Shown: positions 42,609-51,688 of the stretch, piece by piece
How positions within the stretch are numbered: position 1 is the first letter of the stretch
Layout: every line of letters begins with the position of its first letter
Assembly (NCBI GenBank): GCA_020636225.1
Contig: JACJYI010000006.1
Location: forward strand, 268,501-332,500
Source: Lewinellaceae bacterium
GTDB taxonomy: Bacteria > Bacteroidota > Bacteroidia > Chitinophagales > Saprospiraceae
Length of the DNA: 64,000 bases
Direction: 5' to 3'
Made by a program: the position numbers and the translations under genes
The notes under the pieces: generated by a model
What the model was told of the DNA's origin: nothing
The model's input: the letters and a program-made list of their open reading frames with translations, nothing else
Database searches by the model: none

Positions 42609-43481
42609 ATGCAGGCTACTCGTGTCATCTTTAAAGGTAAGTTCGACTTCGGTTCACCGGAGACGGTCGGTCGTATTGCCCGCATGTTGGAACCCCGGAT
42701 CCTCAACCTGTACAAGAGTGATTTCCCCTGGAAGCTGGAAGATATTCTCCCGGAAGGGTCGGAGCAGCTGGTCATCAAATCGGAGAGTCTGCATCTCTCG
42801 GACCGGACGTGGAAGCACGCGATCGACGGTCTGGAATTCCTGGCCCAATTCGCCCTCTGTGGCGAGGTCATGGCCTTCAAGCTGGGAGGATCGGCCAAGG
42901 CTGCTACCGTAGTCAAGCCGAATAGCGAGAAAGCGGCGGTCGTCCTGTACAGTCATGCCATGGAGTCAAGCTGCATGACCTCTCGTGGGGACCTGCTGGA
43001 TCAGACCCTGGACAAGTATCCCGCCCACGCCGATGCCCTTGTGGCACGGGCGAACATCGCCATTGCAGAAGACCGCTTTGCCGATGCGGATGAGGATCTC
43101 ACCCGGGCCCTGGAACGCGATCCCGAGCATAGTGCGGCCTGGCTGGCCTGGGCACATTGTGCCTATCGCACCAGTCAGTGGGATGAGGCCATGGAGCGGG
43201 TAGAACGGGTGACAAAGAACAGCATGCCCCTGGAGGAGATCCATTGGGAAGCCCGCTATTTCAAGGCGGAAATGCTGCAGGCCCGTGGTGACTATGCCGA
43301 TGCCGCGAAAGAACTGCAGGCTGTCCTGACCCGGATGGAAACCCGTCCGAAGCTCCTGGCAAGCGACAGAAAGGATATCCAGGATGCCTTGTCCTTCTGC
43401 ACCGAACATCTCGGCGAGGAAGGCAGCAGTGAGGTCGCCGGGCCGGCCAGGACAGGCCGCCTCGCAAAAGCGACAGTTTAA
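42609..43481 (+). CDS. TPR-repeat protein of unknown role
   Basis: This 290-residue cytoplasmic protein has an N-terminal region (1-115) of no known family (VIFKGKFDFGSPETVGRIAR) and two to three TPR units at about 125-245 (ALVARANIAIAEDRFADADE, SAAWLAWAHCAYRTSQWDEA, HWEARYFKAEMLQARGDYAD). TPRs usually bind protein partners. No signal peptide is seen. It is read the same way as the glutaminyl cyclase gene 59 bp later, and could share its mRNA. Confidence 0.7.
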   Translation: MQATRVIFKGKFDFGSPETVGRIARMLEPRILNLYKSDFPWKLEDILPEGSEQLVIKSESLHLSDRTWKHAIDGLEFLAQFALCGEVMAFKLGGSAKAATVVKPNSEKAAVVLYSHAMESSCMTSRGDLLDQTLDKYPAHADALVARANIAIAEDRFADADEDLTRALERDPEHSAAWLAWAHCAYRTSQWDEAMERVERVTKNSMPLEEIHWEARYFKAEMLQARGDYADAAKELQAVLTRMETRPKLLASDRKDIQDALSFCTEHLGEEGSSEVAGPARTGRLAKATV

Positions 43482-43540
43482 GCACCCTTCATAGACGGTT
43501 TGTCCGGGTTTTCTCGTTCTTTTGCGAGAAAGACGAACGT

Positions 43541-44533
43541 ATGCGCTCCCTGTATCTGGGTTTTCTTTTCCTTTTCCTGGTGACGTCCTGCCAGCAGGAT
43601 GCACCGAAGACTGAATCTCCGGCACCCGCTCCGCCACCGGCCCGGGTGAATATTCCCTCCTTTGATGCGGCCTCCGCATTCGGCTATATCGAACAGCAGG
43701 TCGCCTTCGGGCCTCGAGACCCCGGTTCAGATGGCCACCGCGCCTGCCGCGACTGGCTCATCGCTACCTTCGAGTCATTCGGAGCCAGGGTGACCGCCCA
43801 GGATTTCCAGGCCCGCGACCTGAACAACAAGAGCTACGAAGCCACCAATATCATCGCCAGCTTCCATCCGGAAGCATCCCGACGGGTCCTGCTGACGGCT
43901 CACTGGGATACCCGGGCCCATGGTGACTATGATCCGGATGAAAGCAAGCATGCTTCCCCCATTCTCGGCGCGGACGATGGTGGCAGCGGGGTCGGCGTGC
44001 TGCTGGAAGTCGCCCGCCTCCTGCAAGCCAACCCGATCGACCTGGGTGTTGACATCGTATTGTTCGATGCCGAGGACCAGGGGAAGAACAACGGGGAGGA
44101 TCCGATGTCCTGGTGCCAGGGCGCACAGTATTGGGGCAACAAGCCCCATGTCGAGAATTACATGGCCCAATTCGGGATCCACCTGGACATGGTGGGAGCG
44201 AAGAATCCCCGGTTTGGCAAGGAAGGCTATTCCAGGGCCTATGCCCCACAGATCCAGCAGAAGGTCTGGGGCATGGCCCAGGGCATGGGATTCGGGATGT
44301 TCTTTGTCAATGACCTCACCAATCCGGTGACCGACGATCACAAGTATGTGAATGAACTGCGGCGGATCCCCACGGTCAACATCATCAACCAGCCCCTGGC
44401 CTCCGAAACCGGGTTTGGTGCCCACTGGCATACCCACAGCGACGGGCTCGAGATCATCGATCAGCGGAGCCTGAAGGCGGTCGGCCAGGTGGTGATCGCC
44501 ACAGTGTACAATACCTATATGCAGCGGTTTTAA
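43541..44533 (+). CDS. Glutaminyl-peptide cyclotransferase, lipoprotein
   Basis: This 330-residue M28-fold enzyme should convert N-terminal Gln of exported proteins to pyroglutamate. The lipoprotein signal ends LFLVTSCQ (lipid Cys17). Zinc and catalytic sites are LLTAHWDTR, GADDGGSGVGVLLEVAR, LFDAEDQGKNN and HWHTHSDGLEIID. The single zinc layout and Trp-rich loops (CQGAQYWGNKP) mark a mammalian-type glutaminyl cyclase rather than an aminopeptidase. Several secreted proteins here have signal peptides followed by Gln, which fits the known Q-rule of Bacteroidota. Confidence 0.88.
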   Translation: MRSLYLGFLFLFLVTSCQQDAPKTESPAPAPPPARVNIPSFDAASAFGYIEQQVAFGPRDPGSDGHRACRDWLIATFESFGARVTAQDFQARDLNNKSYEATNIIASFHPEASRRVLLTAHWDTRAHGDYDPDESKHASPILGADDGGSGVGVLLEVARLLQANPIDLGVDIVLFDAEDQGKNNGEDPMSWCQGAQYWGNKPHVENYMAQFGIHLDMVGAKNPRFGKEGYSRAYAPQIQQKVWGMAQGMGFGMFFVNDLTNPVTDDHKYVNELRRIPTVNIINQPLASETGFGAHWHTHSDGLEIIDQRSLKAVGQVVIATVYNTYMQRF

Positions 44534-45149
44534 AGGCGGAAATCGGAAATCGGAAGTCGGAAATCGGAAGTCGGAAATCGGAAATCGGAAGGCGGAAATC
44601 GGAAAGAGGAAAGAGAAAAGTTGAAGAGGGTATTCAGAAGACCGAATACGGATGTGGAAGAACCAAGCACCAAATTCCAAATCACAAATAAATTCCAAAT
44701 TCCAATTCCCAAACCTAAGGGCCGGCTGGCAGGTAAATTCGAAGCACCAAATTCGAATGACCGAATGGGAGTAGGGAGTGGAGGAGGAAGGCGGAAGTCG
44801 GAAATCGGAAATCGGAATGAGATAAGTTGAAGAGGGTATTTGAGGGTATTCAGAAGACCGAATACGGATGTGGAAGAACCAAGCACCAAATTCCAAATCA
44901 CAAATAAATTCCAAATTCCAATTCCCAAACCTAAGGGCCGGCTGACAGGTAAATTCGAAGCACCAAATTCGAATGACCAAAACAGTCACCTCATTTCCGG
45001 GAGGGGACAAGAACTGAATTGGTATCGATACATACACGCTGTCCAATCGGAAAACGCAATAACGCAATAACGCAATAACGCAATAACGCAATAACTTCTC
45101 CCTCATAACCTCAGAACCTCATAACCTCATCACCTCCTCCCTTCCTTCC
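44534..45149. repeat. Microsatellites and 216-bp duplication
   Basis: No gene is seen. Heptamers of the form cggaaat or cggaagt run from about 44536 to 44604. A unit beginning gttgaagagggtatt and containing accgaatacggatgtgg occurs at 44641 and 44857 (period 216) and carries caccaaattccaaatc words and gccggctg-caggtaaattcg. Five exact copies of aacgcaat lie at 45053-45092. The acetyltransferase gene starts right after. Confidence 0.85.
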
Positions 45150-45602
45150 ATGCCGCTGATCATCAAATCATATCCCGACCTCACGCTGGACGAATTATAC
45201 GAGCTTCTCCAGTTTCGCCAGGAGGTGTTCGTGGTGGAGCAGGACTGCCCCTACCTGGATGCCGATGGCGAAAAGGACAAGGCCAGCTGGCATCTCTGGC
45301 TGACCGATGACGGTGGGCGGATGATCGCCTATTGCCGGATCCTGCCGGAAGGGGTGAGTTATACCGGTTATGCAGCCATTGGTCGGGTGATCAGTCGCCA
45401 GGACCAGCGTGGCACCGGAGCGGGCCGGCGGGTGATGGAAGAGGCAATTCGCTGGATCGGGGAGAACTGGCCCGGGATACCGGTGAAGATCAGCGCCCAG
45501 TGCTACCTGGATCGGTTCTATCAGTCCCTGGGCTTCGTTCCCACCGGTGAGGAATACCCGGAGGATGGCATTCCCCACCAGGCGATGATCCTGCGGAAAT
45601 AA
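45150..45602 (+). CDS. ElaA-type GNAT acetyltransferase
   Basis: This 150-residue protein has the ElaA start LTLDELYELLQFRQEVFVVE with QDCPYLDADGEKDKASWHLW, and the acetyl-CoA loop as GRVISRQDQRGTGAGRRVME. It should transfer an acetyl group from acetyl-CoA to a small molecule or protein N-terminus; the substrate of ElaA proteins is not settled. It follows a run of aacgcaat octamers. Confidence 0.88.
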   Translation: MPLIIKSYPDLTLDELYELLQFRQEVFVVEQDCPYLDADGEKDKASWHLWLTDDGGRMIAYCRILPEGVSYTGYAAIGRVISRQDQRGTGAGRRVMEEAIRWIGENWPGIPVKISAQCYLDRFYQSLGFVPTGEEYPEDGIPHQAMILRK

Positions 45603-45666
45603 TCTTCCGGCGGACAGATGCAACAATCAGGGTCTTGATCGATCTTCATGGATAAATCCAACTTAC

Positions 45667-46125
45667 ATGAAAATCGCGTTGCAAACTCTCCTGCTGCTTG
45701 TCATGTCCGTCACGCTGTCCGCCCAGGTCGACATGGTCTGGGATGACTATGGTCTCGGATTCACCCTGCCCCGTGGGCTGTCCATCACCGAAAATGACGG
45801 GGATACCTTCTCCGCGGAAAGTGACGATCTCTATCTCACCATCCTCCCGATCGCGGACCAGACTATTACGGAGGATGACCTGGCGGATGCCGTCGTTGCC
45901 ATGGCCACGGAAATGGATTATGATGACCTGACCGATGCGGACGATTTAAAACTGAATGACCTGTACGGGTATTACGTAGAAGGGACAAAGGAAGGCGCCC
46001 ATGCCTTCGTGATCGCCCTCATGGACACCCAGTCATCCAGCAACTACCTCGCCGTGATCGTGTTCACGCCCGAGCGCCGCGACCAGGCCATTCGCCTGGC
46101 CAGATCCTTCTACGCATACGATTAA
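45667..46125 (+). CDS. Small secreted protein of unknown function
   Basis: This 152-residue protein has a signal peptide MKIALQTLLLLVMSVTLSA followed by Gln. The mature part is acidic, with VWDDYGLGFTLPRGL, AESDDLYLTILPI and TPERRDQAIRLARSFYAYD. It resembles the small proteins that fold like a DUF1795/PsbP-type domain, but I cannot assign it. It is 64 bp after the acetyltransferase gene and convergent with the hydrolase gene. Confidence 0.6.
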   Translation: MKIALQTLLLLVMSVTLSAQVDMVWDDYGLGFTLPRGLSITENDGDTFSAESDDLYLTILPIADQTITEDDLADAVVAMATEMDYDDLTDADDLKLNDLYGYYVEGTKEGAHAFVIALMDTQSSSNYLAVIVFTPERRDQAIRLARSFYAYD

Positions 46126-46130
46126 CCCGA

Positions 46131-46937
46131 TCAGGGAGGATCGTTTAGCTGACGATTGACCAGGTCATAAAAGACGTCCGGCTGTTCGCTATGCAACCAA
46201 TGGCCGGCATCCGGCACCGTGATCAGCCTGGCCTGAGGAAAGATGTCCAGGATCCCGGGCCAGTCTTCATCCAGGATATACGCCGACCGGCCGCCTCGCA
46301 AAAAGGTAGCCGGTTGGTCATAGGCATGATCGGGATGCAGGCCCGACACGATCTGGTCATACTGTTCGGTAATGGCCGGGAGGTTCATCTTCCACCGAAA
46401 GCTGTGTTGTCCGTCCCGGGCCAGGTTTTTCAACAGGAATTGCACGACTCCATCCTGGGGAATGGTCCGTCGTAGAAAGGTCTCCGCATCGGCCCGGCTG
46501 GTCAGCTGGTCCAACGGCAGGGCATTGAGGGTATCGATGATGTTTTCATGGCCGCCGGGATAGTCCTTGGTACCGATATCGGCAATCAGCAGATGATCCA
46601 CCAGGTCAGGGTGGGACAATGCCAGATGCATGGCCACCTTCCCGCCCATGGAATGCCCGAGGATATGCGCCTTGTGGATCCATTCCGATTCCATCAGTCG
46701 GACGAGATCCTCGACCATGGCGGGATAGCTCATCACGGGATCATGAAAGGAGCGGCCATGGTTGCGCAGGTCGACGGTGATCACCGTGAATCGCTCGGCC
46801 CAGCGCCGGGCCAGGGTGGCCCAGTTGTCGGAAGTGCCAAACAGGCCGTGCAGGATGATCAGCGGGTCGCCCTGGCCCTGGATCTTATGGTGGAGGATCA
46901 TAACGGGGTAAACATCGGGAATCATGTGATCGTTCAT
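46131..46937 (-). CDS. Alpha/beta hydrolase, YbfF-like esterase
   Basis: This 268-residue enzyme shows HGLFGTSDNWATLARRW for the oxyanion region, the nucleophile elbow LGHSMGGK, and the His in VPDAGHWLHSEQP near the end. VDLRNHGRSFHDPVMSYPAM is typical of YbfF-type acyl-ester hydrolases. ATG 46901 (ahead of ILHHKIQG) is a possible shorter start. Kynurenine formamidase was considered because of nearby pathway genes, but the sequence pattern is that of a general esterase. Confidence 0.85.
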   Translation of the reverse strand: MNDHMIPDVYPVMILHHKIQGQGDPLIILHGLFGTSDNWATLARRWAERFTVITVDLRNHGRSFHDPVMSYPAMVEDLVRLMESEWIHKAHILGHSMGGKVAMHLALSHPDLVDHLLIADIGTKDYPGGHENIIDTLNALPLDQLTSRADAETFLRRTIPQDGVVQFLLKNLARDGQHSFRWKMNLPAITEQYDQIVSGLHPDHAYDQPATFLRGGRSAYILDEDWPGILDIFPQARLITVPDAGHWLHSEQPDVFYDLVNRQLNDPP

Positions 46938-47107
46938 GGGCTTCCAGATCGATTTTACGAGAGGGGGCGCCTTTATCTGCTATATCAGGAATAGAGTGAA
47001 GCTCCATGGACTGGAGGGTAAATCATCCAAGTTTTTTGGGTGAGAGATTGACAAAGTATTCAATTAATACCGATATTGTTGTTCCAAATGCAATAATTAC
47101 GGTATTA

Positions 47108-48277
47108 ATGAATCAATATATCCCTCGGAGACTGAAGGGGAACATCCTGGCATTGGCTGAATATTTCCCGGTAGTCGCCATTGTAGGACCAAGACAAGTG
47201 GGAAAGACATCGCTGGTCCAGCGACTTCACGGTCATCTGGCGAAGGAAACTGTCTATCTGGACATGGAGAATCCGGATGATCGGATCAAATTGGATCAGC
47301 CTACTCTCTTCCTTGAACCGCTGGCGAACAAGACCGTCATCCTTGACGAGATTCAACGTGTTCCAGAACTATTTCCAGTCCTTCGAGGCATTATCGATCG
47401 AAATCGGGAACCAGGCAGGTTTATCTTCCTGGGTAGTGCTTCACCAGACCTGATCAGGGGGACATCTGAATCACTTGCGGGGAGGATAGCCTTTATCGAG
47501 TTGACCCCATTCATGATTGACGAACTTCCTGAGACGATCGATTTTCGGACACACTGGTTGAGAGGAGGATTTCCGGATTCCTTACTCGCGCCAGACGAAA
47601 GCATGTCATCCGTCTGGCGTGAAAATTTTATCCGAACATACCTGGAACAGGATCTGGCAGACCTGGGACTCGGGGCCGAGCCATTATTGATCCGGAGACT
47701 ATGGCAGATGCTGGCTCACCTCAGTGGTCAATTATTGAATAAACATGCACTCGCCTCATCGTTAGGCATACACAGTACGACGGTCAGTCGATATCTGGAT
47801 TTGATGGAGTCGGCATTTTTAATTCAACGCTTGCCACCGTTTCTGGTGAACACGAAAAAGCGACTGGTGAAGACACCCAAAATGTATTTGCGTGACACAG
47901 GAATTCTACATCAATTGCTTCGAATTCCTTCCTTTGTGGATCTGAGTGGACATCCCATCATGGGCTCTTCCTGGGAGACGTGGGTTGTCAATCAAATTAC
48001 CGGGATGAAACCGGAAGGACTGGATGTATCCTTCTATCGGACACACGACGGTACAGAGGTTGACCTTGTCCTATCTCGCTCGACAAAGCCGGTTACATTG
48101 GTCGAGATAAAATATTCAACTACTCCTCGGGTGACCAGAGGATTTACCGTCGCCTCGGCTGATCTGAACGTTGAACGGCGATTCATTGTCTGTCCGGTGG
48201 AATACGGTTTTCCGTTATCGAATGGCGTCCGTGTTCTTGGGTTTAAAGAACTTGGTCAGTTGTGGGAAGGACAATAG
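47108..48277 (+). CDS. AAA ATPase with DUF4143 domain
   Basis: This 389-residue protein belongs to the common ATPase group with a C-terminal DUF4143 domain. Walker A is VGPRQVGKTSLVQRL near residue 28; Walker B is KTVILDEIQRVPELFPVLR; FLGSASPDLIRG is sensor-like. The C-terminal part has GSSWETWVVNQI and DGTEVDLVLSRSTKPVTLVE IKYS, which looks like a PD-(D/E)xK nuclease-like fold. ATG 47108 gives the family start MNQYIPRRLKG; the longer frame from 47006 adds an atypical AT-rich leader. Function of the family is poorly known. The gene is somewhat AT-rich against its neighbours. Confidence 0.85.
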   Translation: MNQYIPRRLKGNILALAEYFPVVAIVGPRQVGKTSLVQRLHGHLAKETVYLDMENPDDRIKLDQPTLFLEPLANKTVILDEIQRVPELFPVLRGIIDRNREPGRFIFLGSASPDLIRGTSESLAGRIAFIELTPFMIDELPETIDFRTHWLRGGFPDSLLAPDESMSSVWRENFIRTYLEQDLADLGLGAEPLLIRRLWQMLAHLSGQLLNKHALASSLGIHSTTVSRYLDLMESAFLIQRLPPFLVNTKKRLVKTPKMYLRDTGILHQLLRIPSFVDLSGHPIMGSSWETWVVNQITGMKPEGLDVSFYRTHDGTEVDLVLSRSTKPVTLVEIKYSTTPRVTRGFTVASADLNVERRFIVCPVEYGFPLSNGVRVLGFKELGQLWEGQ

Positions 48278-48398
48278 TCCTTCTTGAGTTGTTCATTCCA
48301 TTCATTCATCTGACCCTGGAAGGGAAGCTGCAGCATTGGAACATCGACAATGAATAATTCTGCAATGGCCTTGATCCAAGGCTTCTTACTTTTACCCC

Positions 48399-50432
48399 AT
48401 GGCCTTCAAACTCGAATCCCGTTTTTCTCCGACCGGCGACCAGCCGGAAGCCATCCGGCAACTGGTAGGAGGTATCCAGGCTGGCGAACCGGCCCAGGTG
48501 CTGCTGGGAGTGACCGGCTCCGGTAAGACCTTCACCATGGCCAATGTCATCGCCGAGCTCAACCGGCCCACCCTGGTCCTGACCCACAACAAGACCCTCA
48601 CCGCCCAACTCTATGGTGAGTTCCGGGAGTTCTTTCCCGACAATGCCGTGGAATATTTCGTGTCCTACTACGACTACTACCAGCCGGAAGCCTATATGTC
48701 GGTGTCCGATACCTATATCGAGAAGGACCTGTCCATCAATGCCGAGGTCGACAAGCTGCGTCTGCGCGCCACCTCATCCCTCCTGTCCGGCCGTCGGGAT
48801 GTGATCATCGTGGCTTCGGTATCCTGCATCTATGGCATGGGGAATCCCGACGATTACAAGCAGGGCATTATCCGACTGCACAAGGGCCAGGTGGTCAGCC
48901 GGAACACCTTCCTCTACAAGCTGGTCGAAAGCCTTTACAGTCGCACCGAGCGTACCCTGGACCGGGGGACATTCCGGGTGACGGGGGATACCGTGGACAT
49001 CAATCTGCCCTATGTGGACTATGGCTACCGCATCACCTTCTTCGGGGACGAGATCGAACGGATCGAGACCCTGGAGATCGAGTCGGGAAAGAAGATCGAG
49101 GCCATCGAACATGCGGCCATTTTCCCGGCCAACCTCTATGTGGCCCCTCGTGAACGGATCCACCAGATCATCCGGGATATCGAGGATGAACTGCATGCCC
49201 AGGAAAAGTACTTCCTGAAGGAGCGCCGCCTGCTCGAAGCCCGACGCATCAAGGAGCGGGTCACCTTCGACCTGGAAATGCTCCGCGAGCTGGGTTATTG
49301 CAGCGGGGTAGAGAACTACAGCCGGTTCTTCGACGGTCGACAGCCAGGTACCCGCCCGTTCTGCCTGCTGGACTATTTCCCGGAAGACTACCTGATGGTG
49401 GTCGATGAAAGCCACGTGACCATCCCCCAGGTGCGGGGGATGTGGGGGGGCGACCGGGCCCGGAAGATCAATCTGGTGAACTACGGATTCCGGCTGGCCT
49501 CCGCCCTGGACAACCGCCCCCTGAGTTTTGAGGAGTTCGAGACCATGATCAACCAGGTGGTCTATGTCAGCGCCACGCCGGGGGATTATGAAATGGAACA
49601 GACCGGCGGGGTGATCGTCGAGCAGCTGATCCGGCCCACCGGCCTCCTGGATCCGCCGATCGAGGTGCGACCCAGCTTCAACCAGATCGACGACCTGCTG
49701 GACGAGATCAGCGAGCGGGTGAAGCGCAATGAACGGACCCTGGTGACCACCCTGACCAAGCGGATGGCCGAGGAGCTCAGCGCCTACATGACCCGCCTGG
49801 ATATCCGCTGCCGGTACATCCACTCCGAGGTGGATACCATGGAGCGGGTGGAGATCCTGCGCGACCTGCGTATCGGCGGCTTTGATGTGCTGATCGGGGT
49901 CAACCTGCTTCGGGAAGGCCTGGACCTGCCGGAGGTCAGCCTGGTGGCCATCCTCGATGCGGACAAGGAAGGCTTCCTGCGCAACGACCGGTCGCTGACC
50001 CAGACTGCCGGGCGGGCCGCCCGGAATGCCAACGGCCTGGTCATCTTCTACGCCGACAAGATGACCGAATCCATGGAGAAGACCATCGGGGAGACCAATC
50101 GCCGCCGGGCCATCCAGATGGCCTACAACGAGGAACACGGCATCACCCCGACCACGGTAAGCCGGACCAAGGAAGAGATCCTGGCCCAGAAGTCCATCCT
50201 GGATATCCGTGGCAAGAAGCACAACGCCTACCTCGAGCCGGAAGCCCCCAGCGTGGCTGCCGATCCGGTGGTGCAGCATGCCAGTCGCGACCAGCTGGAA
50301 AAGATGATCCGGGAGACCGAAGACCGGATGAAAGCTGCCGCCAAGGAATACGATTTCATGTCCGCTGCCCAGTATCGCGACGAAGCCGCCGCCTTGAAGA
50401 AGGAATTGAGATCCCGTTTTCCAGGAAGCTGA
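48399..50432 (+). CDS. uvrB: Excinuclease ABC subunit B
   Basis: This 677-residue DNA damage-recognition helicase works with UvrA and UvrC in nucleotide excision repair. It has Walker A GVTGSGKTFTMANVI at about 38, the beta-hairpin SYYDYYQPEAYMSVSDTYIE, VDESHVTIPQVRGM, the motif VI region LTQTAGRAARNANG, and a C-terminal UVR motif (MKAAAKEYDFMSAAQYRDEA) that binds UvrC. Length and motifs are standard. It is followed directly by the (gggtaaa)12 microsatellite. Confidence 0.98.
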   Translation: MAFKLESRFSPTGDQPEAIRQLVGGIQAGEPAQVLLGVTGSGKTFTMANVIAELNRPTLVLTHNKTLTAQLYGEFREFFPDNAVEYFVSYYDYYQPEAYMSVSDTYIEKDLSINAEVDKLRLRATSSLLSGRRDVIIVASVSCIYGMGNPDDYKQGIIRLHKGQVVSRNTFLYKLVESLYSRTERTLDRGTFRVTGDTVDINLPYVDYGYRITFFGDEIERIETLEIESGKKIEAIEHAAIFPANLYVAPRERIHQIIRDIEDELHAQEKYFLKERRLLEARRIKERVTFDLEMLRELGYCSGVENYSRFFDGRQPGTRPFCLLDYFPEDYLMVVDESHVTIPQVRGMWGGDRARKINLVNYGFRLASALDNRPLSFEEFETMINQVVYVSATPGDYEMEQTGGVIVEQLIRPTGLLDPPIEVRPSFNQIDDLLDEISERVKRNERTLVTTLTKRMAEELSAYMTRLDIRCRYIHSEVDTMERVEILRDLRIGGFDVLIGVNLLREGLDLPEVSLVAILDADKEGFLRNDRSLTQTAGRAARNANGLVIFYADKMTESMEKTIGETNRRRAIQMAYNEEHGITPTTVSRTKEEILAQKSILDIRGKKHNAYLEPEAPSVAADPVVQHASRDQLEKMIRETEDRMKAAAKEYDFMSAAQYRDEAAALKKELRSRFPGS

Positions 50433-50440
50433 TCAGGAAA

Positions 50441-50524
50441 GGGTAAAGGGTAAAGGGTAAAGGGTAAAGGGTAAAGGGTAAAGGGTAAAGGGTAAAGGGT
50501 AAAGGGTAAAGGGTAAAGGGTAAA
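50441..50524. repeat. (GGGTAAA)12 microsatellite
   Basis: Twelve perfect copies of gggtaaa start 9 bp after the uvrB stop codon. Runs of GGG spaced by four bases can form a G-quadruplex on the top strand. The methyltransferase gene starts 88 bp later, after ataactccataacgcaataactcc and a CT-rich stretch. Confidence 0.95.
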
Positions 50525-50611
50525 TTATATACGAAATATCGAAATAACTCCATAACGCAATAACTCCATATTCTTCCTCATCACCTCCCCACTCTAAACC
50601 TCCTCAACACT

Positions 50612-51220
50612 ATGCAATCCTTCTGGAACGAACGATACAGTCAGGACGAGTACGTCTACGGCGAATCGCCGAATGAATGGCTGAAGGAATGCCTGGCCGG
50701 ACTGACTCCGGGGAAGATCCTGTTTCCGGCAGAAGGAGAGGGGCGAAATGCCGTCTATGCGGCACAGTGTGACTGGGAGGTGGAAGCTTTCGACTACAGT
50801 GATGCCGGAAAAAGAAAAGCGGAACAGCTCGCCCGACGGAATGGCGTGCGCATCCATTATCAGGTGGCGGATGCCCGGGATGTTCAATTCCCGGAGGCTT
50901 CATTTGACGCCATCGCCATGATCTTCACACATTTCCCGGAGCCGATGCGGAACGAGATCTTTCCCCGCTGGATCCAGTGGCTCAAACCCGGGGGTGTGCT
51001 GATCCTGGAATGTTTCAGCGTCGGGCAACTGGCCTACCAGCAGGAACATGGATCCGGGGGGCCGAGAGAGCCGCAGTTGCTGTATACCCTGGACACCATT
51101 CGGGATGAATTTCCCGGGATGGATCCTTCCGTCCTCGAGGAAAGGGAGGTGATGCTCCAGGAAGGTGCCTTTCATGCCGGCCTGGGCAAGGTGATCCGCC
51201 TGATCGGAGTGAAGCGATAG
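50612..51220 (+). CDS. Class I SAM-dependent methyltransferase
   Basis: This 202-residue protein has FWNERYSQDEYVYGESPNEW at the start, motif I GKILFPAEGEGRNAVYAA with E-G-E-G-R in the SAM loop, AFDYSDAGKRKAEQLA for the ribose-binding acid, and DAIAMIFTHFPEPMR. The pattern is that of the TehB/thiopurine-type small methyltransferases (tellurite-resistance-like). The acceptor is unknown. Confidence 0.85.
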   Translation: MQSFWNERYSQDEYVYGESPNEWLKECLAGLTPGKILFPAEGEGRNAVYAAQCDWEVEAFDYSDAGKRKAEQLARRNGVRIHYQVADARDVQFPEASFDAIAMIFTHFPEPMRNEIFPRWIQWLKPGGVLILECFSVGQLAYQQEHGSGGPREPQLLYTLDTIRDEFPGMDPSVLEEREVMLQEGAFHAGLGKVIRLIGVKR

Positions 51221-51362
51221 GCCATCCGGAGCCAAGGAAGACCTCCCGGTGAATGGTCCCGCTATAGAGCCCCTGTCAGGCTCCTGGTGGATCTTCTTTC
51301 CTTTGGGATCCGGGCTGCTACCGGCATCTGTCCGGAACAGTTCTCCGCGAGTGGGACTAGGT

Positions 51363-51608
51363 TTATCCCGGTTCACCCGCGATCCGATCCATCGCCGCGG
51401 CCAGATCGCGATCCTTTCGGGTGACGGTATTCCCGGCAGAATGGGTTCGCAGGCGTACGTCGACCCGGTTGTAGACATTGGTCCATTCGGGATGGTGGTC
51501 CATCTTCTCGGCGACCAGGGCCACACGGGTCATGAACCCGAAGGCGGCATTGAAATCCGGAAAGGTAAAGGTGCGGGTCAGACAGTTGTCAGCTTCGGTC
51601 CAGGACAT
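51363..51608 (-). CDS. 4a-hydroxytetrahydrobiopterin dehydratase
   Basis: This 81-residue protein has the pterin-carbinolamine dehydratase signature EKMDHHPEWTNVYNRVDVRL, with the two catalytic His residues, and THSAGNTVTRKDRDLAAAMD. The enzyme regenerates the pterin cofactor of aromatic amino acid hydroxylases. Start ATG 51608 gives MSWTEADNCLTRTFTFPDF, typical for short Bacteroidota forms; the upstream in-frame extension has no match to the family. Its presence suggests a phenylalanine hydroxylase elsewhere in the genome. Confidence 0.9.
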   Translation of the reverse strand: MSWTEADNCLTRTFTFPDFNAAFGFMTRVALVAEKMDHHPEWTNVYNRVDVRLRTHSAGNTVTRKDRDLAAAMDRIAGEPG

Positions 51609-51688
51609 CGGAATAATTTGCCCTGAAGGTACATTGCGTTCGTTTGACACGCAAAGACGCCACGACACGAAGAGACATGGAGTGTTCA

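Noticed and set aside
46131..46937. Kynurenine formamidase
   Set aside because: The hydrolase matches YbfF-type esterases and is not linked to the pathway operon.
50356..50553. Frame encoding repeated LPFTLYP peptide on the complement
   Set aside because: It is only the translation of the (GGGTAAA)12 microsatellite.
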